From Puffinus mauretanicus (Eukaryota > Chordata > Aves > Procellariiformes > Procellariidae): DNA of 64,000 bases. Position 1 is the stretch's first letter, and every line of letters begins with the position of its first letter. Shown in pieces: positions 36,403-49,255 of the stretch. The notes below the pieces were generated by a model, which saw only the letters and a list, made by a program, of their open reading frames with translations, did no database searches and was not told where the DNA came from. A program made the translations under genes and the position numbers. The stretch is from NCBI GenBank assembly GCA_023333565.1, contig JAJKFH010001371.1, positions 640,199 to 704,198 of the forward strand, written 5' to 3'.

Positions 36403-39400
36403 CAACCAGAAAGATCTGGTTTGGTTTGAGGCCTCCCTCCCCTTACTCAGGTAGCAATAAGGAGGGTTTTACAAGTTGTGCTCAATGAGTGTGGATAGTC
36501 AATCTTCTAGTTTACCTCCTCAGGTTCCTTTCTTCTCTTGTCATGTAAGGTTTTCCTAACCCAGAAGCAATGGATGTTTAAGTCTCATCCAAACTCTATG
36601 CTATCTGTGAACAGTAATAGCTATGTAATTGCCTTTTCCAGTGATCTAAGGTATAAATAAAAACATTGCTTTTACTTTAATACTGCTTTTACCGGATTCT
36701 TCTGTACGTTCCTTTGGGTTTTTTTGCTTTACTTTTCTTCACTCTAACCTCACAAGGTAGCATTATTGTTAACTCTCATGGCTCAGGGCTCCAGCTGCGT
36801 GCCTGCAGGCGTCAGAAGATTTCTGTGTCTCACGTATAACTGAGAAGACCTATTCACCTTGGCCGCATCTGGAGGCATGACACTGAATCAGTGGTCTGAG
36901 GTGATGCAGAAAATCCTTTCTTAATAGGTACGTGGTGTGCCTTGTATGTATGTGCAGTCACAAGGATCTGGGGTTAGGAAGGAATATTCTCTAGAATATT
37001 CTCTAGAACTTGCTGTCCAGCCTGATATAGGACCCTGTTACTCTTACCATTATGTAGAAGTGGGAGCCATGCGTCTTTGTGGCAGTTTTGGTGTCATCCA
37101 CTTTGCCTGCGGCATGCTGATTAGTAGTCTTCAGTGCAACTAGAGGAAGCTGAGTATGGAGAGATGTGTATGAATGTAAGTGGACCCTGTTTTCTTAAAT
37201 GGTTTTGAGATTGAAGTCTATGATCCATTTAATGAGTTGGTGATTGGGGGTGGTGGTGGTGGTGTTTTTTTCTTTGCAAGGAAAAGCAGTTATGTTTCTT
37301 TTTGGCAAAAACAGTTCTCTGCTTTCCACTGATAAATGGTGTCATCATACAGGATAACCTACATAATCCCTGTTCTCATTGTACAACTGTTTTTGAACAC
37401 TGGATTTGCTGGTGCAGATTCATACTCACTGGAAATCATAAAACTACCTAAGTCTGTTGTCAGAACGGAATGGCATATTATTAAATGAAATTAATAAAAA
37501 TGCTTAAAAGAGAAGCTGCAACGAGCAGCTGAATGGAGAGCCGGTACTACCTGCATGTAGCAACATGAAGCAGGACCTGGACTGAAAGCACAGAAATGCG
37601 TGTCTTTGTTAAAGTGTAATATTTGTGAAATATTTGTCATGAGCATTAAAAAGAGAATTGCTTGGGTTTGTTTGTGCAGCTCCCACAAAAATAATGTCAA
37701 CTTAAGCAAATTTTCAACACCCAACTTGTCACTACCTGTGACAGCTCGTGTAGAAATCACTGCAGCTGGGAAACCTCGTGCCTGTGAATTTACGCTTAGA
37801 TCAGAAGTTACTCCTGAAGACTGTGCCGTGCTTCGGAGATACCATTTTTGCTAGTCCAAACTGATACAAAAGATGTACTTCACCCTGCTGAACTCCTACT
37901 CTAAAATGGCAAGGCCCAGCCTAAGGTGTGATATTACCTTAGCGAATCGGAAATGTTGGGCACAAGAAGAATGAGCAATTCATGCCAGGTTCCCCGGGGA
38001 ATCTGGGAGGTGGCAGAAGTCAGAACCAGGACGTTCTGAAGATTCTTCCAGAGCAGTAATTATAAAAATCCTGGGCTTGGATTTTTTTTTTTTTTAATTA
38101 AAGGCTGGTTGTGTTCTGATGGCCCAGCAGAGGTTTAATAAGGCCCAGCCTTGGGTTTGCTCCCCTGGGGAGATACTGTGTTTTGCAGCGACTTTTCAAG
38201 AGCATCCTGTGAGGCAGTGAAACACAAGTACTTTCCTTTTAGAGAAGGATTAAACTTTGTGCCACCCACTTCTAGAAAGTTGAAGAGTGCTTGTAGGTAG
38301 GGAGCATTATTGCCCTTCACGTTACTGATGATTAAATGGAGACATGTTTCAGCTAAGTGAACTGCCTGGAGGCAGTCAGGTTTGGGACTCAGGCCAGGTC
38401 TAAGAGTTAGGAGGGTTAGGAGTGTGGAAGAAGTCATGCCCCTCAGCCTATGCCAGAGCTGGGAAGGTCATTTGCTCAGAGTGCTTACGTCATCCAGAGA
38501 GCACCAGCACTCCTTCCTTCGGTATGAGATGTTCCTCTGCTGGTGGGCGTTTCTGGCAGAGTTGTACTCGGGAAATCTTCCAGCGTAAAGTAGATCCCCA
38601 GGGGACAAGAGTAGGTGGTACTTGTACTGACTTGCTGCAAGACCTTGGGTTGCGTTTTTCAGGATCGTGTGCCCCTACAATGGAGGAAGGCTAGTGTTTT
38701 CCAGCTTGTTGAAGCCTTACTAATTTAAGGTTTGTGAAATGCTACGTAAATGCAAACTTGCTGATGCCAGGAAACGGTGAGATTAAAGGCATCTTTGTGG
38801 AGTGCCACTGCCTCTCCTTTGGCCTCTGCTCTTTCCTCTCTGTGGTTTGTCTTACGGTTTTAATGTTCTGATCTCGTGAATCCGCCTTTGAGGATTCAGT
38901 AGTAGACCAAATGTCAAAATTGTTCTTGGTACAAGCATTTGTCTTTTGTCTTGTTTTACCAACAGGCTTCTGGCATGGCCACACAGGCAGCAAAAGGAAC
39001 GTCTTCTCCTTGTCTTTGACACTTTGCATTCATGGCATTTTGGAATGTGGGTCTGGAGACTTTGTATGGTGCTTATGCATTAACATGATCTCCTTTTGGT
39101 GTGAGCTTAAGAGCCTCACGACAGTTCTACCTTGTCTGTCATCTGGTTGTTCCTGCTATGGAGACAGTTGACAGGGGGGAGCAATCCCATTTGTTCCACA
39201 GAACCAGTGCACTTGATGCCAGTATTGTGTAGTCAAGAGCTTCTCATCCATGGTTTTTTGTTGTCTTCTACTTCTGAGACGGGAAGGATCTACAAGATAA
39301 CTGGCCTTTTTTTTCCTTCATTTTCATAGTTATCAGTAACCTGTTGATTGTGCTACAATGTATGGAAATCAATGCTAGTTACTTACCATTTTTAAGAATA

Positions 39401-42400
39401 AAGTAAAGGTTGCATCAGTTTGTGCCTTCATTATCTATTTCCTGGCTTTTGAAAGTTTGAACTTGTGATTCTAATAGGGCATCCAGTAGCAGAGGACAGC
39501 TTTGTCAATGCAAAGTTAAAGTTGTTTTTGTTGGTGGATATCCAACAAAATACTTAGCTTACTTAGATCTTGTGAAAGAGGTTGAAAACACATAGCAAAT
39601 GGTTCTCAAAAGAGAAAAGATTGCCAGTGAGGTTTAAGAGGGGGAAAACGGGCTGAGATCAAAGATAATTTGCTGCTACAGACTGATAATAAAAAAAAAT
39701 AATTTGGTTTTGGAGCAACAGGCTAAGTTCTGAAACATGTCAGATCAGTCCAGTCTCCAAAGTGGAGCAGCATACCTTATGCTATGAATGAATGCTGGAG
39801 CAGTTGAGATAATTTCTTTTCTCCAAATTAAACTTGGTACAAATGCGCTTTGTTTTTCAGTTTTTCCATGCTGAAACAAGGATTTGGAGGAGAGGCATAG
39901 ATAGAGTGAAGAGGTTCTATGCATCTATATACTGTATTAACTTCTGACAAGTTTGTGTCAGCAGATGAGGCTCAAACAGTTTATTCTGATAACATCCAGG
40001 TCTTCGCCCTTCTTTGAGTTCTTGAGCAACTAATCCATTGGTGAATCAAGTTGAGAACCACTGTCTTTTTCAGCCTTGGTGCTTTAAAGTAAATGGACTC
40101 AAGCCTCTCCATTAGAGACCCCAGCAAAGAGTGAAATGAAATTCATTTCAGTAAGTTCTCAGATTTCTTCTGCTTTGGAGAGGTGAGTACTAGACAAGCC
40201 AAGGCATGTCGCTTGTCAACTTCTCACGCTGGTATCTTTCCAAATAGGTGGGTGAAAGTTTTCACCCTAGCTTTTTGCAAGTATTTTTTTCTCCATGTTG
40301 CAGCTGCTTTTGACAGTTCCTTAGAGAACCAACTGAGTGGGCAGTGCCAGCTGTTCACGGTCAAGGGGTAGGTAAAAGTCTCTTGTGTTGAATATACAGT
40401 TGGAACTCGCGCATCGGCATTAAGATACAGGCAGTGGAAGGTCGTGGGAAGTCTCCTATTTCTGATGAAACCAGCTTCAGCTTCCTTTTTGAGAGGAACT
40501 TCCTCTGAGTATCTAATAGTTTACTATGCAACAGCTGCATAGTCCAGGCATTCCCAAAATTTGAAATATTTTTCGTAAAGAATTGGGATTGGATGTACTG
40601 AACAAATTCACCACAGACAGTGTTTGAGTAAATTAGTTGATTTTTTTACTCACAGTTGGCATAAGAGTGAGAAATATAAACACTGAGATCCCAGTCAGGA
40701 AACTGCCTTATCCCTAATACAATCAAACAAACCAACCTTCCCTCTATCCAGAGAAGCCTCTCAGACCATAAGCCATCAAGTCTAAATACGGTCCCAAATT
40801 TAAACAGGAAACTGATATTTTTGTAGTTACAGTGGCTGCCTCCTCCCATGTCCTCAGGCTCAAAAAAAGCATAGGTTTCCAACACATGCACAGAATGGTT
40901 GTTATAAAAGCTGTTCTTTTATGTCAACCCAGTAACTTGGAGTAGAAAATTAATTATTTTGGTCTGTTTAGATTAATATCTCTGGTTTTCAGCCTTGTTT
41001 AATAAAGTCAGGGGGAGAGGTCCTCCATGAGTCTGTACCTCTGCTGACACACAAGGTTCTCTGCGGCATCCTTGTGACCTGGCTTGTCGTCCTCGCTGAC
41101 AGTGAGCTGGGAACTAAGGCTCAGACAGAGCCTTAAGCCGTTCTCTGCAGCAGGTAGGACCCTACGTGCTCAGCTGGGGTTATTGCAGTGTCAGGCACGC
41201 CGGGCTGGGTGGGTGTCCAAGTGTCCTCACCCTCTGCTCCAGGGAGGTGCAGTGCCACCTCATCTTGGTCAGTTGGGCCATAGGAAAATGATACAGTTTA
41301 GTCCTGTCCAGCAGCAGTACTGGGAGATTTTATTCAGATGGAGTTTGCATCCCTTAAATAAATGAGCGATTGCAGCAGCTTTCTTAGTGCCTAAACCGTG
41401 CTTAGAATACGTGCCACTCACTGGGTCAGAGAAAAACCCCAGTTTTCTCACACACTCATGAGTGAAGAGTGCAGTTCTGGTGGCCAGGAGCATCCAGGTT
41501 CTCCGTATATTAACTATGAGCCCTCTTCCTTCTGCAGTTCTGCAGTGAATCTGACTGTTTTCAGACGATGCTGAAAGGTCTGTAAAAGTGCCTTTTCTGC
41601 CGAATCTGGAGTGTTGTAACACTGTCATTCTCCTTCCCCTCCTCTTTCACTCTCCACCAGAATACTATAATGATCATAAACAACTGAATCGGTCAAAACA
41701 AAACATTGAATAAATATGAAGAGACAAAGATATACCCCAGGCAGAAGTTTCATTCTGAAAAGGAAACTCTGGAGAGTCCACAAAGTACCCTGAAAAGTTG
41801 TTCTCCCATTGCAAGTGGTCAGACATTGTAATTTTAAAAGATCATGTTAAAATTAAATGTTCAAATGAGGCTGAGAGGAATTTGTGAAACTGAAATGATA
41901 AAAGCCCCTGCAGCACTCTCAAAATGACAACTGGGAGGCAAAACTCACTTTGGCAAGACAGATTTATTTTCCAGGCTTTCATACAGTAAGACCTGGTACT
42001 CAGGCTTTCATTTACGTGGAAGTGAGCTGCGCCAGAAACTTCATTAAATGATGGGGTTTTTTTTCCCCAAAACAGTCATCTCCATCTCAGGTACTAAGTA
42101 CTTGACCTTGGAGATTAGCAATGAGATATCATTTTTTCTGTATCGTAGAGGTGCAGTTTCATTCTTGTCTCTGGCATAAATGCCTAATTTCAAGAGTCTG
42201 TAATAATTTGTACGTGGACTTTGAGCTTCTGAAGGGAGACAAAAGTAGTGCTGTAGTTTGTGGTCTCAGCATTTGGAAGTAGGAGGAGTAACAGGAGCCA
42301 TACATATTCCCCTGGTTAAATTTGTTGTATTCCTTTTAAAAACGTCTCCAGCCAAACCTTCCCCTCAACTTTGTTCTTTCTGCCCTCTTATGCACTGCCT

Positions 42401-43181
42401 GTCAGGGATGTGAAAATTATGGATCCTTATTTCTGGTAGTTCCTGTGTGTTTTTTCAAGATGTGTGGGTGGCAGCGTCAATCTGGAGGTAGCAGTGGGTC
42501 CTGTGACTCTACTAATGCTGCATTAACCATCCATGTGCCGTACAGCACTGTGTGAAAGTGTCCTGACTCCGTTTCCTTGCATGCAAGGTGGGGATAACTG
42601 ATAGCTTTCTGTACAAAGTGTTTGGATCTGTGAATGGAAAGAACTGTGAAAGAGGATAAGCACTGTAGTTTGTGAGTGGAAAATTGACCTCTAGTTAGCC
42701 TCCCCCTTCTTCTAAGTATACACTGTGTTTGTTTGATAGTGGAAATCTAATCCTTTGGGAAGCACAAATTCTTATAACAGCTCTGATATGTATAAATAAA
42801 AACATATTCCTCATTACAAACAACATCAAAGCAATCTCAATATGGATTAAAATACACACACACCCCTCCTCCATACTAATACGCAGCAGTGCGGAGTTCA
42901 AATGAAGCCATTAGCAGTATCTCCAAGTATTTGGCAAAAGCAACCACACTTGTGTAGCTACAGGCGATGAAAGTCCCTACTACAAAAAGGGAGGGACAGG
43001 GGGAGTAGCCTGCATTGATCTAATTAGTCAGTGAGGCACAAAGTATGTAAAATCTCATTATATATCACCAGGAAAATTTGGCTTGAGAAGTAAAGAATAC
43101 GTAACTGATTTGTCCATGGGTGGGTTATTCGTGTCTTTGAATCTTCCAGCAGGAAACAGGATTTCTGAAAATGTATTAGAA

Positions 43182-43276
43182 ACACACACATACGCACTTA
43201 CATGCGCACACATAAACAAATATATACATGTATGTATGTATATATCTGTGTTTATACATATGCACACGCATACGTG
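43182..43276. repeat. degenerate CA/TA alternating tract
   Basis: About 95 bases of mostly alternating purine-pyrimidine sequence (acacacacatacgc, atatatacatgtatgtatg, catatgcacacgcatacgtg). It is a decayed dinucleotide or tetranucleotide microsatellite with Z-DNA potential. Confidence 0.75.
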
Positions 43277-46200
43277 TAGCCAGATCCTGAAACTCTTTTC
43301 TCAGCCCTTACTCAAGGCGTGCTTTCATGAGAAAGTTCCTGATAGTGCAAAGTGAAGATTATGTTTTTGATTCCTAATGAAGACTCTGAATCTTGCTAAT
43401 GCCAGTCACAGCCTGAAAACACAGTGTGTAGCTGTTCCAGTATTACTAAACCCAGACGATGGGTTTGTCCCATTGCCCCAGGCAGTGCAGCTCATGCATG
43501 AAATGGCTCTTCTCCCTAAAGAGCTGCTTAAAAATGGGGACTTAAAATTACTTTTTATAACTTGCCTTTTGCCCTTTTCTTTTAAGCCTTTCAGAGATTC
43601 ATGTTACATTTTTTAAGTTTCTCTGAAACCTAGAACACTTGAAACATTTATATTAGAATTTAAGCCAAGACTCCCACCCAGTCAGTGTCTCTCAAGAGCT
43701 GAAGATTTAAGTAAAATGCCAAATATAAATTACAAACCCTCCCCCCACCCAAAAAAACCCCAAACAAACCACAACACCCAAGCAGCCACCCACCAAGCCC
43801 CAAAGCTAAATAGACAAAACAAAAGGGGAGAGGGAGAGGGAGAGACGGAGCCACTGAAATGGAGAGACTAGTTCCGTCTTGCAGGTGGCCAGGAAAAAAG
43901 GAAGAGGTCTTCCCATTCTAGCATACCATTTCTTCCACACGTGGAGTAAAACAGAAGGTTTGTGAGTCTCCAGAAGCTTGTAGAATCAGAAGGAGGGATG
44001 GGATTTGGAGAAAGTGATGAGTGTTATCCCTGCAGGTGCAATTAGTGATTTAGTTCTTGTTTGCAGGGTTCTTTAATAAATATTTAATGTTGGCTATGTT
44101 CCACCTGCATTCTGCTGTGCCCTTTTCTCTGCTTTTGCATGCTGACAAGATCATTTGTTTAATCCCGTTCTTGAAGAAGTTGTTCCCATTCTTTAATTTA
44201 GATGTTAAAACCTGTGTTGACCTAGTCAAGTTCTTCTTTATCAAAACAAAGCAGGGGTCATTCTTTTTCCTTGCTTGCTTTCTCAGCTTTCCAATGCATT
44301 TCTTAAATACGGGGAATTTGGATGCATCTTACATGCTTCCTCTTTTGTCCTTTGTTTCTACGTACCCTGCTTCAATAAACAAATGTCATTCTGGACCTGA
44401 CGTACCAGTGCACTGGGAAATCGGGATTTTTGTTCCCTCTTTGATAAGTGAAGACAAAGGCCAGAAACTTCCCCCAGTTAACACTTAATAGGTAGGTACA
44501 GTGATGATGATTTCTGTAACCTGCTACAAGATCTGAGGGCACGTTAATGGTCTTAGCAGTTGTGTATGCAGACATCCTGTGAAGCACACGAGGGAGTTAT
44601 GCATGTTTAAGATGTGTTTCATCCCAATTTATGGAAGAACTCTTAGAAGAATTATGAACATTATTTCCCTGCTTCAGCTACATGAAGCTTACCTCCCTAC
44701 ATGCTCGTGAGTGTCTGTCCTCTGTCTGAGGGAACAAGAGCCTTCCAACGTTAGAGTAATGTACACCCTCCGTGTTATATTGATGCTCATCCTTGTCAGT
44801 TAAAGATGGCCTTACCTTTCCCATCAGGTCAATAAACTATTTTCACAGAAGCAGCCCTTTTTTGTCCTGTTGTGCAGCCCGTTCTTCAGGAGATGGCTTC
44901 TTCTGAAAGGCAGGTCCAAGTAGGTCCACTGGTCCCCAAACTAGACAGAACTGCAGCTGCTTAGCATATGGTAGGCTGTCTTTGTGTCTTTATCTTCTCT
45001 GCCCCAGCCAGACTGACAGGCTCATTTTTGTTGGCCATCTTTGCATCTGTCACTCTGGTTCTGCTTTGCTTCCCTCCCTTGAGCTCTGCTGGGACACAAG
45101 TTTTCCACCCAACTCCTCTTTTTACTGTGGTAGAGGAGGTAATGTGGATCCTGGTCATAATAGAAGTGACTTGGTGAAATGGAGGAATATCTTGTGGCTT
45201 TCAGAAGTCGAGGTGAGCACAGTCAGATCCCACAGTTCTGACTGGGTGTTGCTTGCAGTAAACTGGCAAAAAAAACGCCTCTTCCCTTCTCCCCAAAACA
45301 AGAAGCACATACCTGCTGGTCCCTCTCAGAGACTGCAAACTAACCAGGTCCCATCTTGAGCTCTTCCGAGTAGTGACCACAACTTGCCATGTTAGAATAG
45401 AATCTAGAAACAACAAAACTGTGTTGCTGGTGTTTAAATTCGAGCCTGGATCTGCAGAAAGAAAAAAAAAATTATGCATCTGTGCCACTGACAATGGCAC
45501 CGAACTACCCAGTGGTTATTGGTGCTTCACAGCTACTTTGAGAATTCTCGCTCTATGGGGAAGGATGCACCAGAACATAGAGGAGCTGTAGTGCAATTTC
45601 CCATTTTCTGGGACTAAATCTCTGCTCCTCAGTTGTCCTGTCTGATACCTGTGCCTGTCTACAGATTGTTTTCATGTGACATGGGGCAGCCATATTTCAA
45701 ATGCATTTATCAGCAGAAAGCATCCAAGTGTCTGCTCACACACACCAGTGTGGCTCTAATTATTCTTTGTTTCTGAATATACAAGTCAACTTCCTCTTTC
45801 CAAAACTCAGATGATTGAAGTTAAATATCACAGTGGAAATTACTTATGCTGTTTTTTCAGTCAAGTCTGTTAGGTGGTCTTTGGCTTGCAAATCCCCATT
45901 GACGTTGTTCTGTCAGCAATGGTGAAGGCACTAGGAGTGCCTCAGTGGGATATATTGCATCAGGTAAACTTAATTGCTGGAAGACTACGTGATACGATGA
46001 CTTTCTCCTTTTTTAGGAAGGAATTCTGATGTTGATGTGTATCACTGTTGAAGCTCACATCATGGATTAATTACTGATACTTGCGTTCTCTCTATAAATG
46101 GTACTAAATAGAATTCTATCAAGATGCAGCTGGCTGTAGGTTTTCCTTCCTATAGGGTAATGGAGACCTGAAAAATTGTATTTTATCGTTAGCTATTTAG

Positions 46201-48743
46201 AGAAGTTGTCTTTTTTTTTTGGTCCCCAGAGAGCCTTCTGAGTGGTTTGTCTGATTGGAGAATGCCTTCATGGCCACTTTATTGCAATTAAGAGTGTGTG
46301 TTTTTTGGTTTTGCAGCTATTTGTTTTTGTAGCTATTTCAGAGTGTTTTATAATGGAGTTGTAAACCACTACTGGTGAAATGGTGTATAGAAATGAATCC
46401 CTTTCAGCTAATTGTAACTAAATAACAATCAATAAACCCACAAAAAACAGATGTGCAGGTGGAAATCTGAGGACCTAGCTTTTTGATGAGGACGGTCTCA
46501 TCCCTGAAACTCTTACATCCTTTCATTCTGTGCTTCCACTGAATGGTACAGCAACCTTAAAGCCAGAAGTGCTGTGCAAGGTATGAGATCAAAAGGATAG
46601 CTGGAGCTAAAGCAGGAATGCTGAGCCCTTTCTGGAACAGGGGTAGAATGCTTCACAAGTGTTGGGGCCCTGCACTTTGAGCCAAAGTTTAAATCTAACT
46701 TCAGAAAAGAAGTTTATTATTTGTGTCCATGAAAACTGAAACCAGGTCTTTTTGCAGGCCTGCAAACTTGGTGGAGATTATAATGAAAAAAAAAAAAAAA
46801 AACAACCCAAAAAAACATTGGCAATTACTGAGGTTGCTAAATGAGTGATTACTACCATGTGGTGTTGGCAGAGATCTCTGGTAAAGGGTAGAGTGGGTGC
46901 CTCCACAGCCCGTTAATGTCTTTCGGCTGGTACTGGGAGCCTTGTAGCTAGAGCCTCGCAGGTGGCACGTTTCCTGAGAAGTGGAGCTCGGCCAGCGTTC
47001 TCTGGAGCTGGACTTGACCTTTGAGCGGGAGGCTGGAGGGAGTGATTTATACGCGTGAAGTATGAATGCAGCACAGTGTCTCATTCTGAATAGCTGGTGT
47101 GCTTTTGCAGCAGACTTCTTAAATGAAAAGGCAGAAGGTAAGTAAAACAGACTGTCTAGCCTTTTTATGAGCTGCTTTGTTTTAGAGTTGGCTGAAGGAA
47201 TGAGTGGAATATTAGCGGTGGTATGTTGAAGATGACTGCATCTTGACTAACCAACCAAAAAAAGGAGCTCGGATACTCACTTTAGTAGAGTATAGAAAGA
47301 GAACATGGCAAGCACAACACCAAAACACTTTTTTTTTTTAAGTATGCTTGTTCCCTTATAAAAATAGACCTGTTCTTAGAGGAGAAGTACTTTTACGTTG
47401 TCCACAAGTGTATGCATAAAGGAGGTGCATAAGCCTGCAGAGACTGGGGGAAATAAGTCCTGTAGGTCAGTGACCAGGGCACTGGGAGCCAGTGAAACCA
47501 TGTGCTCTACCTCGCCCCTGCCCCCCAGTCATGTGCTTTTTCTGTAGTTTGGGGCACAGGGCAGCTAAGTCACTTGCTTTTGTTAACCACAAGCTCTAGG
47601 AAGGGCAGACTTAGAGTATGCAACTGCTTTCCTAAAATTTATGTAAAATAAATGCTAAGCGGGGGGGTAGTGATATATCTGAGAAATATTTGTTAACTAG
47701 TAGTCATTCCCTGATCTTTCAAAAGCTGGGTCTGATACCCATGTCTCAAACTAAAATCACAAGTCTCTCCTGAGCCCACGCGTAGTACTGAGTGAGAGAA
47801 AAACGTTTTTTTTTCTCTTTGGTACCAGTCTGTTGTTGTGAAGAGGTTTTTTCATTACAATGGCAAAATGACTTTTAGATCCAGGACATCCTTGGTATGA
47901 AGTATCCTGCTAGTTTGACATATGGCATGCCCAACTACATCAGCAATTCCTCAAATTTTTCTAACGTGGTGAGTTTTTTAATTGAATGGAACCACGTAGA
48001 TCTGACAAAAAGGAAGTCTTGATTAAATCTGTGATAATACTGCAGAGGTTCTTCCTCTTCTACTATTAAATGGTTCATCGGGTGTGTGACAAGATGGGGG
48101 ACCGTGAAGGGAAGTAAGATTTCAAGAGTGGGTGTGTCATCTATTATGGGATTATTACTTCAAAATATGCTTACAAACACTATCTAGAAAGATGCAGCTT
48201 CTGGCTACATATGAGGGACTTTACACCTGTGGGATGGTAATAACCTACAGATAGCAAAACTAAACAGAAATGATATATTGTTAACAATACGTATGTTTTA
48301 AACAACGCCTGGAAATATATCTGAAGCCTAAGTTTACCTTATAAAACTAGGTTTTAAAAGATTTTTTTTTTTTAATCTAGAAGAAAAATTAAGTTCTGTA
48401 ACTTAACTTACTAAGGTGCAGCTTTTTTTTTTCCTTAATCTAATTAAATCAATCTAAAGAAAAAGAAAATGCAGAGAAATTTTTTTTGTTGTTATGGTTA
48501 TGTTTGCGGCTTATTAACATAATTGCACCAAAACTGGGATTGAAGTTTCTTCTTTTATAACAGCGTTGCGGTTCTCAGTCGCCACCACAGCTGGCGGATT
48601 GTCTGTTCGCAATGCATTCCATATGTGCTGGAGACCACAATGTGGAGGGATTTACAGGGTAAAAGATGGAGTGCAAATAATGGAGGTGGGAAGCGCTCAT
48701 CTCTGCTTATTTTTTAGAATAAAAAGGCTTCACAAAACAGCAG

Positions 48744-49255
48744 TCACACGGAATCACAGAATGGTTGAGGTGGGAAGGGACCTCTGGAGGTTGTCACGTC
48801 CAGGCCCCATGCTCAAGCAGGGCCACCTAAAGCTGGTTGGCTAGGACCATAACTTTCTGGTTGCTCAAGACCAGGTGACTTTTGAGTATCTCCAAGGATG
48901 GAGACTCCACAGCTTCCCTGGGCAACCTGTGCCAACGCTTGGTCACCCTCACAGTGAAAAACTGTTTTCTGCTGTTCAGAGGGAGCCTCCTGTGTTTCAA
49001 TCTGTGCCCATTGCCTCTGGTCCTGTCACTGGATACTACTGAAAAGAGCCTGGCTTCATCTTTTTTACACCCTTCCTGCAGGTATTTACATACATTCATG
49101 AGATTTCCCCCTAAGCCCTTCTCTTCTCCAGGCTAAACAGGCCCAGCACTCTCAGCCTTTTCTCATAAGAGAGATGTTCCAGTCCCTTAACCATCTTCGT
49201 AGCTCTTTGCTAGACTCACACCAATGTGTCCACATCTCTTTTGTGCTGAGGAGCC
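48744..49255 (-). mobile_element. CR1 LINE, 5'-truncated
   Basis: About 510 bp of CR1 in reverse orientation. The 3' end is at the left (cacagaatggttgaggtggg) and the copy is truncated at the right near cttttgtgctgagg. The - strand at about 48830-49099 still reads as the CR1 ORF2 C-terminus (VSSDRTRGNGHRLKHRR, FFTVRVTKRWHRLPREAVES), the tail following the reverse transcriptase. Only the last part of the LINE remains, so it cannot move by itself. It is an ordinary avian insertion in LRP5 intron 7. Confidence 0.92.
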
